DNA of 18,391 nucleotides from CAYZEZ01 sp964477295 (GCA_964477295.1 CAYZEZ010000071.1:1-18391); one strand, 5' to 3'. Counted from the first letter of the stretch, positions 7,422-16,044 are shown. The notes: generated by a model not told the origin, from the letters alone. Numbers and translations are program-made.

Positions 7422-8405
7422 ATGTTTTTAAAATTATTCAAAGGCAGCCAGCCCATCCTGATCATCATTATACCCATTACAGCCGGGCTGGTATGGTTAA
7501 AATCATTTCTTCATCCGGCAGAAGCCCTGGCAGGACTGGATCAATGGTCCATGCCCCTGTATCATCTGATAGAAAACCTGCTGAATAACCAGCCGTTCAT
7601 CAGAAAACTCATAGCTTTCACATTACTGATCACCAATTCGCTCTGGCTGGCAAGAATGAATACAAAATTTATCCTGATCAAATCGCGGACCTACCTGCCG
7701 GCTGTCTTTTATGCCTTGATATGCAGTAGTTTCGCTTCCTATCACGACCTGACCCCGGCCCTTATCGCCTCCTTTCTATTCATCATCGCCCTGGAATTAA
7801 TGTTTGATTCATACAGTGAAGAACAACTTTCCTATAAATTTTTCGAGGCTGCCATTCTTGTTTCACTGGCCAGCCTGATCTATTCTACCATTGCCCTTTA
7901 TCTGGTAGTTATCTGGATAATCCTCTCAATCCTCCGAAATGCCGGCTGGAGGGAATGGGTCTTTACTATTATTGGATTTGCCTTACCCTACCTGTTCCTC
8001 TATTCAGGCTATTATCTGACGGATCAGGATATACCGGTAAATACTCAAAATATTCTCTCCAATTTTACTCATGAAAAAGGATTCGAATTCTCCAGCCTTA
8101 TGCCAATGATCTTTTACGGATTCATGGTCCTGATCATCCTGATAGCAAGCATCAGGTTATTAAGTGCTTACCAGGGAATGAAAATATATGCCAGGAAGTT
8201 TTTTCTGGTACTGTTTTTCATATTCCTGTTTACACTTGGGATACACCTTATACTTTACCCTGAAGCGGTGGAATTAATCTTCTTTTATGCGATTCCCGTA
8301 TCATACCTGCTTACCTATTATTTCCTGCAGATACGGTCAAGGGCAATTGGCGAGATAATATTTACTGTTTTCCTGGGATTGCTGGTACTTGTAATTATCT
8401 TTTAA
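7422..8405 (+). CDS. Polytopic inner-membrane protein, DUF6427-like
   Basis: The function is unknown. The 327-residue protein is almost wholly hydrophobic, with about ten predicted membrane segments (for example around 10-28, 62-80, 90-128, 140-175, 178-200, 232-255, 262-285, 286-305 and 312-327) and short polar links. The opening MFLKLFKGSQP, the overall layout and the place in a Bacteroidota genome suggest the DUF6427 family; I recognise this by general resemblance, not by a diagnostic motif. It starts 9 bases after purD, suggesting translational coupling. Its last 11 bases overlap the end of the convergent gene on the other strand. No catalytic residues can be pointed to. Confidence 0.72.
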   Translation: MFLKLFKGSQPILIIIIPITAGLVWLKSFLHPAEALAGLDQWSMPLYHLIENLLNNQPFIRKLIAFTLLITNSLWLARMNTKFILIKSRTYLPAVFYALICSSFASYHDLTPALIASFLFIIALELMFDSYSEEQLSYKFFEAAILVSLASLIYSTIALYLVVIWIILSILRNAGWREWVFTIIGFALPYLFLYSGYYLTDQDIPVNTQNILSNFTHEKGFEFSSLMPMIFYGFMVLIILIASIRLLSAYQGMKIYARKFFLVLFFIFLFTLGIHLILYPEAVELIFFYAIPVSYLLTYYFLQIRSRAIGEIIFTVFLGLLVLVIIF

Positions 8406-8829
8406 CGTAAGATAAAATACCTACAGCCTCCCCCTGTTTCCCGTCCAGGAAGGAGATGAAAACATGATAGATCCCTGTCTTATTGCACATGAAATTAAAG
8501 GGATTAAATTCTTCCCCGGAATCTTTTTTATATGAACTAAAAATCAGTTTATTGCTTTCATACAATTCAAGAACAGCTTTGCCTTCTGAGCCGCTTGGTG
8601 TACAAACTGAGAACCGGTAAATGTTGTTTTTACTTAATACGAGCGGATAGCGTGCCACCGGCGCTCTCTGGTTGGGCTGGGCTTCACCCAGGGTAACGAT
8701 AAAGTCCTTAAGATAAGTGGCATCTTCTCCCGCTTCTGTTGCGCACTGTTCAATGAATGTCCCTGGAATTTGAGCAAATAATGCAAATGGCAGCAGCAGG
8801 GTGATCAATAGGGTAACAAATCTTTTCAT
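8395..8829 (-). CDS. Small exported protein of unknown function
   Basis: A 144-residue protein with a clear Sec signal peptide: MKRF, a hydrophobic core, and a probable cleavage after ALFA (between residues 19 and 20, ALFA/Q). The mature ~125 residues are short and beta-strand-rich, with three cysteines (C29, C76, C115); the pattern NIYRFSVCTP...GIYHVFISFLDG recalls pre-peptidase-C-terminal-like beta-sandwich domains, but that is only an impression. It begins 1 base after the lipoprotein gene stop, so the two are almost certainly cotranscribed, and it closes the long leftward cluster. Its 3' end overlaps the convergent DUF6427-like gene. Likely site: periplasm or beyond. Confidence 0.75.
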   Translation of the reverse strand: MKRFVTLLITLLLPFALFAQIPGTFIEQCATEAGEDATYLKDFIVTLGEAQPNQRAPVARYPLVLSKNNIYRFSVCTPSGSEGKAVLELYESNKLIFSSYKKDSGEEFNPFNFMCNKTGIYHVFISFLDGKQGEAVGILSYVKR

Positions 8830-8830
8830 G

Positions 8831-9733
8831 TTAAATAGAGATTAGTTTGTTCCTGATTTTTTCGGTTTTGGATATGATCTCATTCAATTGTTGATCGGTA
8901 ATATGGACCACACTCTTTTCATTCTGTACGATCATTATCATTCCATTTTGTTCAACGGTTTCAGGCTCACCCATCGTATAGGTGATCTCAACATTATCGA
9001 ACTCCACCCGGATATCCTCCATTTCATCAATCAGATCGGCGATCTGCGGATTATTCTTATAATTATTCAGGATCAGGAATATATTGTTCAGGTTCACTTT
9101 TTGCTCACCTATCCGTTCGGCCAGGGACTGATCCGGTTCTTCTTTAGCTACCTGCGTTACCAGGTACATCCCCTCAACCCAGGTGCCTGCAATCATCAAT
9201 GCGCTGAGATGCCCCCGCTGATTTTCACGTAAATAGGAGTCCATTTGATTAAAACTGTTCACTGAAATAAACATAAGCGAATCAATATTGTCACGACTGG
9301 TTGCCAGCCTTTTTAAAGTATTAAAATCAAAAAACTGCCCCACCTTGATCCCGTCGGCCAGTTTATTGATCGCTGTCAGGTAATCGACAATCTGGGTGCT
9401 TTTGTCATAAATATTAAGATAACCCAGATCGGCACCGAATACACCTAAAATATATGCCATAGCGGCATTGGTATTATAATTATCCACATATTCTGTTGTC
9501 GCCAGGTATTTAGTGGAAAAAGGCACACCCAGTTCATTGATCAGTGCAGCCATCTCAATAGGTGAGGAAACATTCTGTACGATCTCCTCAAGGGCTTCAT
9601 CTGAGATAGTGAGTGCATCTGACATCTCAACAGAATCAGGTACAGCGAATTCGTCTGTCTGACCTCCCTTTTTCGACTGACATGAAAACAGGAGGGCGAC
9701 GGACAAAATCAGCAATAAAAAGTGTTTGAACAT
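8831..9733 (-). CDS. Predicted lipoprotein of unknown function
   Basis: A 300-residue protein with a lipoprotein signal peptide: hydrophobic residues 5-16 and the lipobox LFSC, giving lipidation at C18 followed by QSKKGGQTDE. The mature part is mainly helical and acidic, without recognised catalytic motifs; the end (QQLNEIISKTEKIRNKLISI) is a charged helix. I do not recognise the family with confidence. The start is 69 bases below the stop of the ABC transporter gene on the same strand, with no obvious terminator between, so it may be part of the same operon. It could be a periplasmic or outer-membrane partner of that transporter, but this is inference from position. Confidence 0.75.
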   Translation of the reverse strand: MFKHFLLLILSVALLFSCQSKKGGQTDEFAVPDSVEMSDALTISDEALEEIVQNVSSPIEMAALINELGVPFSTKYLATTEYVDNYNTNAAMAYILGVFGADLGYLNIYDKSTQIVDYLTAINKLADGIKVGQFFDFNTLKRLATSRDNIDSLMFISVNSFNQMDSYLRENQRGHLSALMIAGTWVEGMYLVTQVAKEEPDQSLAERIGEQKVNLNNIFLILNNYKNNPQIADLIDEMEDIRVEFDNVEITYTMGEPETVEQNGMIMIVQNEKSVVHITDQQLNEIISKTEKIRNKLISI

Positions 9734-9802
9734 AATAAATGAATTGAAGGTAAACGGATTGTAAATTTAAGAATAAATCAATTAAGACAGGCCCCTTTTC
9801 TA

Positions 9803-12800
9803 TTATGATAGTCTAAATTTTTTAGGCCATCGTGAGATTCTTGTTATCACTTCAAAATACAGCATGAAATATAATAAAACGGTCAGGAACCAGATAAATC
9901 CCATATTAAACCAGAAAGTCTCGATATACCTGCCGGCGAAATACTTTCTTGGGGCAAAAAAATGAGAACGGAAGCTTAAAAAATGTTTCGGGAAGGGATC
10001 CTTGTAAACAGGATCGATTTGCTGGATTATATTGTGCCGGTACTCTACCATTTTATGTTTCTCAAATACTTTCCTCACATGTTCTTCAACACTTTCATTG
10101 TGATATAAGTCCTTCATCATGTTGTACATGCCGGGCTTCTCTTCCATAAAATAAAGTACCATGTTTTCACGCTGGTTATTTGCCCTGGCAAATTCTCCGG
10201 CATAGTGTTCATCGAGCTTTTTTAAATGGATATCCAGTTTATCGAGCAGCTCCTGCGTTATGTTTTCCGGGACCAGGCTGGCTGCATCAAATGGAATATC
10301 CGGCACCCAGAACAGTTCTTTGGTTACCTCATTTTGAATCAATTTCAGGTCATCGGCAGTAGCATCCAATACTCCATTATCCTGAAAATCCTCTTGTATT
10401 TCATCAAGACGCTTATTCAATTCAGGGAGAAGGTATACCTGCTTAAAATCGGCCATACTCTCGGTTTTCTTTATATTATAAAATTGTTTCTGGAACCTGT
10501 TATTCTTGAACTGGTGAACCATCAATGCCTCATAAGACCATTTTGTAGGCATAATCTCTGCAATTACAGGCACTTTGCCAACAGAACCAACCGCCCGGTT
10601 CAATTTATCAAACGGGAACATGGCTCCGCTTAATACCATCATTGGGATCATAATCAGCGGGATAACGATGTAAATAGTAATGGCCGAGTTAAATGAAGCG
10701 GAAACATTCAGTCCGATCATATTAGCACATACAGCTGTGGTGAACATGGCAAACCAATATGCAAAGGTCATCCCCTTTATGCCCAGGATGCTATTGCCGA
10801 TAAGTACAAATGTAATGGTCTGAATTGCAGAGATTAACAGAAGGATTGATGTTTTAGACAACAAGTATGACGATCTGCTCAGATTAAGAAAAGCTTCCCG
10901 CTTGAGCAACTTCCTGTCGCGATAAATTTCCTCTGCACTCACAATTAATCCCAGGAACAATGCCACGATCAGGCTCATAAAAATATAGATCGGTATATTC
11001 TCGTTTTCCCTGAAAATATATTTATTGGATGAGGGATCAACGATATACCGGATAATGTAAGAAAGAATGAATCCCAGTACAGGCGCTTCCAACATGGTAA
11101 ATAATACATATTGCCTGTTGCTGATTTTTGAAAGGAGATCCCGGATAAAATAAATAATATACTGGACATGCCAGGCAGGGATCTTCAGGTTTTTGGGAGG
11201 CGTTTCCCGGATGTCCTTTTCAGCATGTTCTTCCACTTCTTCCGCAAAATAACGGGCCCATTGTTCTGCAGGTACCTTCCGCTCATTCACATAGTTCCCG
11301 AATTCATCCACTACCCTCGACTCGATAATATTAAAGATCAGTTCCGGATTGACACTTCCGCATACCGAACATTCGCCAATGTCTGCATTGACCTGGGAAT
11401 CCTTTCGCTTAAAATACATGACTGCCTCGACAGGATTTCCATAATAGATAAGGTACCCTCCTGCATCAAGGAAAATGATCTTATCGAACATTTTATAAAT
11501 CTCGGAAGAGGGCTGATGGATCACTACAAATACAAGCTTGCCTTTCAGGGCCAGTTCTCGCAGCAGGTCCATTACGTTTTCCGAATCCTTCGAAGATAAA
11601 CCGGATGTAGGTTCGTCGACAAATAAAATCGAAGGTTCACGGATCAGCTCTAAAGCAATGTTCAACCGTTTCCGTTGTCCACCTGATATAAACTTATTAA
11701 AAGGCGAACCTACCTTCAGGTCTCTCGTCTCTATTAATCCAAGGCTGTTCAGGGTCTTTTCCGCAAGTTCTGAAATCTCGCTGTCAGACAGATCCCTGAA
11801 GCAAAGCTTGGCGTTAAAGAATAGATTCTGATAAACAGTCAACTCTTCAATTAACAGGTCATCCTGCGGGATCAGTCCGATCACCCCCTGCAGCTGGTCC
11901 TTGTCATCATATAAATCATGACCGTTTATCATGACCCTCCCCTGTGTAGGAGGGGCAAGTCCCGATAAGATATTCAACAGGGTAGTTTTACCCGATCCAC
12001 TGGCACCCATAATACCAACAAGGTTCCCCTGGTTTTCAGCAAAACTGATATCCCTTATACCAACTACACCATTCGGGAACTTATAGGTAATATTATCGAC
12101 ATGGAATGATATACGGCCGGCCGTTTTTTCCTGTAAGAAATAGGCTGATATATCGCTGTAGTATAGCGGCTTACCCTTCGGTAATTTTATAGTGCTCCCC
12201 GATGCAAACAGGTAGATCCTTTGAAGAGCCACCGGTAATCCATTGAGGAAAATCTCCTCCTTGCCGGTATACTTCAGAAAATAAAGATCAACACTGGGTA
12301 TATTAAGAATGAAGATATGCCCGTCAAGAGTCTCTGTCCTGATATGCCTCAAATCCTCTGCTTCCGCTTCCAGCGAATTAACAACGATAATATTTGAACC
12401 GGTTATATCTTCAGGTACAGAAGCCAGGATAAACTTTTCAACGCTGGCGGCCTCATCCTGTGGTATTTTAAATACATCCGCTGCGGCAGTTATGATTGCC
12501 ATGCGCTGGGAGGTGAATTTGGTAGCCGAGTTCACCAGTTCAAAGAGCCGCACCAGCACGACAACCTTCTGCCCCTGGTTAAGCGTTTTGTTGATCTTCT
12601 TGCAAATCCCCAGAACCCTTACCGAATCAATAACAGAGGTAAGCTTTTGCTCACCCGGCTTCTCATCAGCCTGGTCATCATGTAATCCGGCAAACTCCTC
12701 AAAAAGAGAATAATATTCTTCTACCTTCTGGTTAGCTATTTGTTGGGAAAGAAAATTGCGGACATAGGTTTGTTCGTTATCCTCGACCCCCCCATCCTGT

Positions 12801-12853
12801 TTGGAGATAAGGGCAAATAGTTGCATCAAAGCTTTTAGAATCTCCTCGCTCAT
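9803..12853 (-). CDS. ABCG-type ABC transporter, fused ATPase and ABC2 permease with TerB-like and FHA-like N-terminal domains
   Basis: A 1016-residue single-chain half-transporter. Residues 1-150 are a helical TerB-like domain (LMQLFALISKQDGGVEDNE). Residues about 155-240 are beta-rich and FHA-like. The ATPase spans about 247-480: Walker A GASGSGKTT (283-291), Q-loop Q330, signature ISGGQRKR (389-396), Walker B ILFVDEP (409-415), D-loop SGLSSKD and H-loop H446. A CSVC pair (C495, C498) follows. The permease has segments near 583-606, 619-641, 665-690, 698-722, 725-747 and 978-1001, with a ~230-residue extracytoplasmic region between the last two. ATPase-before-permease order is that of the ABCG family, mostly exporters. 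It lies 33 bases after a SiaC-family gene, suggesting control by that switch (inference). The substrate is unknown. Confidence 0.9.
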   Translation of the reverse strand: MSEEILKALMQLFALISKQDGGVEDNEQTYVRNFLSQQIANQKVEEYYSLFEEFAGLHDDQADEKPGEQKLTSVIDSVRVLGICKKINKTLNQGQKVVVLVRLFELVNSATKFTSQRMAIITAAADVFKIPQDEAASVEKFILASVPEDITGSNIIVVNSLEAEAEDLRHIRTETLDGHIFILNIPSVDLYFLKYTGKEEIFLNGLPVALQRIYLFASGSTIKLPKGKPLYYSDISAYFLQEKTAGRISFHVDNITYKFPNGVVGIRDISFAENQGNLVGIMGASGSGKTTLLNILSGLAPPTQGRVMINGHDLYDDKDQLQGVIGLIPQDDLLIEELTVYQNLFFNAKLCFRDLSDSEISELAEKTLNSLGLIETRDLKVGSPFNKFISGGQRKRLNIALELIREPSILFVDEPTSGLSSKDSENVMDLLRELALKGKLVFVVIHQPSSEIYKMFDKIIFLDAGGYLIYYGNPVEAVMYFKRKDSQVNADIGECSVCGSVNPELIFNIIESRVVDEFGNYVNERKVPAEQWARYFAEEVEEHAEKDIRETPPKNLKIPAWHVQYIIYFIRDLLSKISNRQYVLFTMLEAPVLGFILSYIIRYIVDPSSNKYIFRENENIPIYIFMSLIVALFLGLIVSAEEIYRDRKLLKREAFLNLSRSSYLLSKTSILLLISAIQTITFVLIGNSILGIKGMTFAYWFAMFTTAVCANMIGLNVSASFNSAITIYIVIPLIMIPMMVLSGAMFPFDKLNRAVGSVGKVPVIAEIMPTKWSYEALMVHQFKNNRFQKQFYNIKKTESMADFKQVYLLPELNKRLDEIQEDFQDNGVLDATADDLKLIQNEVTKELFWVPDIPFDAASLVPENITQELLDKLDIHLKKLDEHYAGEFARANNQRENMVLYFMEEKPGMYNMMKDLYHNESVEEHVRKVFEKHKMVEYRHNIIQQIDPVYKDPFPKHFLSFRSHFFAPRKYFAGRYIETFWFNMGFIWFLTVLLYFMLYFEVITRISRWPKKFRLS

Positions 12854-12886
12854 AAGCTATTTTGATCTGGCAGACAAGTAAATCGA

Positions 12887-13264
12887 TCAGGTGGTACATA
12901 TCATTTCGAAAGGGACATCCACCATTTCTGAATATTCCTCTCCTGCCGCCTTCATGTCTTCATCCTCTTCATCGTAAAACCATCGGACATTTACGCTGTG
13001 TCCCTTTTCAATCATTTCTTCAAATATAACAAGGATATCAAGAAGAACTTTCGAAGTAGCTGTGTTAAAATAGTCCAGCTTGAAGGTAAATACAGTCACC
13101 TCATCCGGCTCCTTAGCGTATTCCTCCAACCAGGAAAGTATGGGTTCATAGAAGGTGGCAACATCTTCGGGCAATGATCTTCCCGAGATCTCCATAATCT
13201 TATTTCCGGGATCCAGTATAACTCCCGGACTGTCTTCAGTACCTTCTTTTTTCAGTTTTTCCAT
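12887..13264 (-). CDS. SiaC family regulatory phosphoprotein (DUF1987)
   Basis: This 125-residue cytoplasmic protein is the switch component of SiaABC-type systems. In Pseudomonas aeruginosa, SiaC is phosphorylated by SiaB on a threonine (T68), dephosphorylated by the PP2C phosphatase SiaA, and in its unphosphorylated form activates the diguanylate cyclase SiaD. Here the conserved segment LDYFNTATSKVLLDIL places a threonine at residue 68, next to N67, as the expected phosphosite. PGVILDPGNKIMEISGRSLPED at 13-34 is the family N-terminus, and the C-terminus is acidic. It starts 10 bases after the SiaB-family stop and ends 33 bases before the ABC transporter gene. No diguanylate cyclase lies nearby, so its target is probably different here, the adjacent transporter being the obvious candidate. 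Confidence 0.9.
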   Translation of the reverse strand: MEKLKKEGTEDSPGVILDPGNKIMEISGRSLPEDVATFYEPILSWLEEYAKEPDEVTVFTFKLDYFNTATSKVLLDILVIFEEMIEKGHSVNVRWFYDEEDEDMKAAGEEYSEMVDVPFEMICTT

Positions 13265-13274
13265 CTGTCAGGGT

Positions 13275-13859
13275 TTAAATGTTTCTGGGAATAACAGTTG
13301 TTAGTAAAAAGAATGATAAGGTATCTGATATTGGCAGGAAATGATAATCCAGTTTTTCCCCCGTTTTTCTCCGGATGTCGATAAAACCCAGGCCGGCTCC
13401 TCCTTTAGTAGAGAGCTTCCCATCACGCATCTGTTTCATATACAGTCCTTTAAGATCCTCCTCTGAGAGGTCATTTACCTCATCTATCATTTTTTTCAGC
13501 CCATCCATCTTTTTATTGGCGATGGCATTCCCGGTAGTGATCCAGTATGAATCGGCTGTGTTGCTCACCAGGAAAATCCCTCTTCCCGAATATATATAAT
13601 CACCCGATTCATATTCATCGGCATGCCTGCTGATATTTTGCAGGCATTCAACCATCACATGAAATACTGTCCTCTGGACCTTGGCCGTTTCTTCCTTTTC
13701 TTCCATCTGAGCTTCCGCCAGGGCAATAAATGCTTTAGTAATCTGATGGGTCACTTTACCTTCATACACCAGTTTGATCTCATGTGTTTTCATCGATTTG
13801 TAAAAATCATATACAAATTCCAGAAAACCTGCTGAATTAATGATCTGGTTTTTTGCCAT
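13275..13859 (-). CDS. SiaB family protein kinase (DUF6272, GHKL-like fold)
   Basis: This 194-residue protein is the probable Ser/Thr kinase for the SiaC-family protein encoded just downstream. The ATP-binding features of the GHKL/anti-sigma-kinase fold are visible: an N-box-like helix FHVMVECLQNISRHADE with E71, N75 and H79; IFLVSN and YWITTGN strands; and a glycine-rich GGAGLGFIDI loop (153-162). The final strand is DTLSFFLLTTVI. Length fits SiaB relatives. It starts 71 bases after the SpoIIE-phosphatase gene stop, the second-longest gap within the cluster, so it might also have its own promoter, though no convincing box is seen. With the phosphatase and phosphoprotein it forms a complete kinase/phosphatase/substrate set. 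Confidence 0.88.
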   Translation of the reverse strand: MAKNQIINSAGFLEFVYDFYKSMKTHEIKLVYEGKVTHQITKAFIALAEAQMEEKEETAKVQRTVFHVMVECLQNISRHADEYESGDYIYSGRGIFLVSNTADSYWITTGNAIANKKMDGLKKMIDEVNDLSEEDLKGLYMKQMRDGKLSTKGGAGLGFIDIRRKTGEKLDYHFLPISDTLSFFLLTTVIPRNI

Positions 13860-13894
13860 AACAATTATTGACTCAGGAACTAAAATACTAAAAT

Positions 13895-13915
13895 AATCGG
13901 AGTGTTTCCCCGATT
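13895..13915 (-). other. Weak hairpin between the phosphatase and kinase genes
   Basis: On the - strand AATCGG and CCGATT form a 6-bp stem with a 9-base loop, followed by ATTTTAG. It sits in the 71-base gap before the kinase gene. It could reduce read-through or protect an mRNA end, but the stem is short and the T-run is broken. Confidence 0.2.
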
Positions 13916-13930
13916 TCAGCGAAGAGTTGG

Positions 13931-16042
13931 TTAAAATTCTATTCCGATGATCAGGACATCGTCAATCTGACGCAAATCACCCATCCAATCCTCAAAATCC
14001 TTCATGAANNNNNNNNNNNNNNNNNNNNNNNNNNNNNNNNNNNNNNNNNNNNNNNNNNNNNNNNNNNNNNNNNNNNNNNNNNNNNNNNNNNNNNNNNNNN
14101 NNNNNNNNTGTTGTACCTGTTTTATCCCAGGCAGTATGCTGCTCTGTATGCGTTCGGCATAATTGATACTGTCTTCGATCTTCCTGTTTTTTACCTGGAT
14201 CTCCTGTTCAATTCGCTTGGCCTCTGTAATATCGTGCCCGACAAATAAAATGGTTTCCAGTTCATCCTCGTTAAATTCAGGAATAGCATCAATGCTCATA
14301 ATTTGCATTGTCGACTCCACTCCGGATTGAACGGGCAAATGGAGTTCTGTATTTGATTTTTCAGGATCCTTTTTTATACTATCGAGGGTCGCTTCGAAAT
14401 ATTCCTTAAGTTCATCCGAAAGCTGTACCTCAGACAGGTTTTTATTAAGCAGTGCACCGGGTGGATCACTGGTATAGTTCTCAACAATAGGATTGGCATA
14501 GTAAAACCGGCCCTCGACGCTTAGCCTGATGATCATGTCAAGGCTGTTTTCTGAAAGCGACTGCATCCTGGTTTTCAACCGTTCCTCCCTGGCTGCCCGG
14601 CGCCGTTCCGTGATATCCCTGGAATTCAATATAATGCCCTTTATCGATGGGTCATCAAGCCTGTTTATGACAGTTGTTTCAAGGAATACGATCTGTCCGT
14701 CTTTTCTTACAAACGAATATTCTATCGTCGGAGTCAGATCAGGTTCCCGGATGACTTGCTCAAAAGTCTGTTGCATCTCAGACTGCCCCTCCAGGGATAG
14801 CCGCTCCATGTCTTTACCCTTCATTAATTCCTCTGGTGAGTAACCTAAAATGTTTTGTGCAGAAGGGCTCACATAGGTCATCAACTGATCGCTGCTGTAT
14901 ATAAAAATTATCTCCGAGGCATTTTCCAGCAGCCTGTACAACCGTGTCTGTGCATTCTCCACCTCCGTGATCTTTGATTCAAGCTGCTGGTTTGAATTCT
15001 GCAGCTCTTCCTGCGTCGCCCGCATCTCTTCTGCATTTTCCTTCAGTTTCTCTTCGTTTTGGCGCAATTCAATAGTCATTTTCTGCGAATCTTCCAGCAG
15101 CTGTTCTGTTTTTTGGTTGACCCGCAGGTTGAATATGGTGCGTGCAATGATATTGCCAAGCTCTTTTACCAGGCGGATCGTCAATTCAGGAATCTCCTCC
15201 TTCAGCGATGCAATTTCAATGATCCCCTGCATCTGGTCTTCAGAAATCAATGGTACGATCAGAAGACAACGTGGTTTTTGATCCCCCAGGATACCTGAAG
15301 TAATGGTAATATAGTCTTCAGGTATCTCCGTCCTGTAGATATAATCCCTTTCATAGGCGCACTGTCCTACCAATCCATGACCCAGCTTAAATTCCTGGTG
15401 TATGAATTTTTTCCTGCTGTACGCGTAAGTAGCCAGGCTTACCAGTTTCTCCTCTTCTTCATCAAATAAATAAATAGCCCCCTGGATGGCCTCAATGTAT
15501 TTTACAAGGTGTTCAAGTACATGATCTGCCAGCTCTTCAAGCTTATTGTACATCCTGAGAATATTGGATATCAGGTTGCGGCCTTCTGATATCCAGTTCT
15601 GTTCCGACTCTTTCTTGTAATTCGCCAGTAAATTCTGCCGCATCACCAGCAGTGATTTGCCTAATAAATCGTTTTCCTCTTCCGGAGTTATATCGACGTT
15701 GTAATTCCCTTTCCCTATCTCTTCAGCAAAGACTGCATTCCTGCTTATGATCTGGTTTGACTTATTGATCATCTCCCGGTAATGTGCTATCTCATCCCTT
15801 CTGATTATGTTCCAGGCCACAACGACAAGGACAAACAATAATGGAAGTAAATAGAACAGGATTATCTCGGGATGTGATCTGTGGATGGCAATAATGTTGG
15901 ACGGATTAATGGATAGTCCCTGATGGATTAAGATAATGAAAACTGCAACAATTGGGAATAAAAAACCAGTAACAACTGCATAAACCAATGCCCTTTTGTA
16001 CGTTGGGAAGCGGAAAAACCAATTTTTGTCTGATAAATTCAT
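13931..16042 (-). CDS. Membrane sensor with HAMP-like, GAF and two PAS domains and a C-terminal SpoIIE/PP2C phosphatase (SiaA-like), interrupted by assembly gap
   Basis: Likely the phosphatase of the SiaABC-type switch, expected to dephosphorylate the SiaC-family protein. Two membrane segments (about 17-40 and 58-80) are followed by a HAMP-like linker (about 90-145) and a GAF domain (about 165-310, with GHGLVGQ and a TEIPEDYITITSG motif). A coiled coil (about 310-368) precedes PAS1 (about 370-480, ending NSRDITERRR) and PAS2 (about 495-610, ending VGHDITEAKR). INYAERIQSSILPG (about 626-639) opens a SpoIIE domain and DLRQIDDVLIIGIEF closes it. The metal-binding Asp motifs should lie between, where there are only Ns. 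The apparent 703-residue length is therefore not real; the true protein is probably longer by roughly 150 or more residues. The gene starts 2 bases after the GAF-protein stop. Confidence 0.87.
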   Translation of the reverse strand: MNLSDKNWFFRFPTYKRALVYAVVTGFLFPIVAVFIILIHQGLSINPSNIIAIHRSHPEIILFYLLPLLFVLVVVAWNIIRRDEIAHYREMINKSNQIISRNAVFAEEIGKGNYNVDITPEEENDLLGKSLLVMRQNLLANYKKESEQNWISEGRNLISNILRMYNKLEELADHVLEHLVKYIEAIQGAIYLFDEEEEKLVSLATYAYSRKKFIHQEFKLGHGLVGQCAYERDYIYRTEIPEDYITITSGILGDQKPRCLLIVPLISEDQMQGIIEIASLKEEIPELTIRLVKELGNIIARTIFNLRVNQKTEQLLEDSQKMTIELRQNEEKLKENAEEMRATQEELQNSNQQLESKITEVENAQTRLYRLLENASEIIFIYSSDQLMTYVSPSAQNILGYSPEELMKGKDMERLSLEGQSEMQQTFEQVIREPDLTPTIEYSFVRKDGQIVFLETTVINRLDDPSIKGIILNSRDITERRRAAREERLKTRMQSLSENSLDMIIRLSVEGRFYYANPIVENYTSDPPGALLNKNLSEVQLSDELKEYFEATLDSIKKDPEKSNTELHLPVQSGVESTMQIMSIDAIPEFNEDELETILFVGHDITEAKRIEQEIQVKNRKIEDSINYAERIQSSILPGIKQVQXXXXXXXXXXXXXXXXXXXXXXXXXXXXXXXXXXFMKDFEDWMGDLRQIDDVLIIGIEF
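14009..14108. other. Assembly gap of exactly 100 Ns
   Basis: A run of 100 Ns interrupts the phosphatase gene. The round length suggests a scaffolding placeholder of unknown true size. The frame happens to read through, but about 34 placeholder codons cannot hold the missing SpoIIE core, which normally needs around 170-200 residues between the two flanking motifs that are present. Coordinates beyond the gap are therefore not true genomic distances. Confidence 0.97.
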
Positions 16043-16044
16043 CC

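Noticed and set aside
10226..10633. 135-residue reading frame on the + strand inside the transporter gene
   Set aside because: It is antisense to a well-conserved coding region; a composition shadow without domain features.
11168..11599. 143-residue reading frame on the + strand inside the transporter gene
   Set aside because: It lies opposite the ATPase region with its Walker B and H-loop motifs, and shows no motif of its own.
9803..12853. Tellurite-resistance function suggested by the TerB-like domain
   Set aside because: TerB-like domains occur in many unrelated architectures, and no other ter genes are present.
13860..13930. Internal promoter before the SiaB-family gene
   Set aside because: The best -7 match (TATTTTAG) misses the TAnnTTTG consensus and no TTTG box lies about 20 bases upstream.
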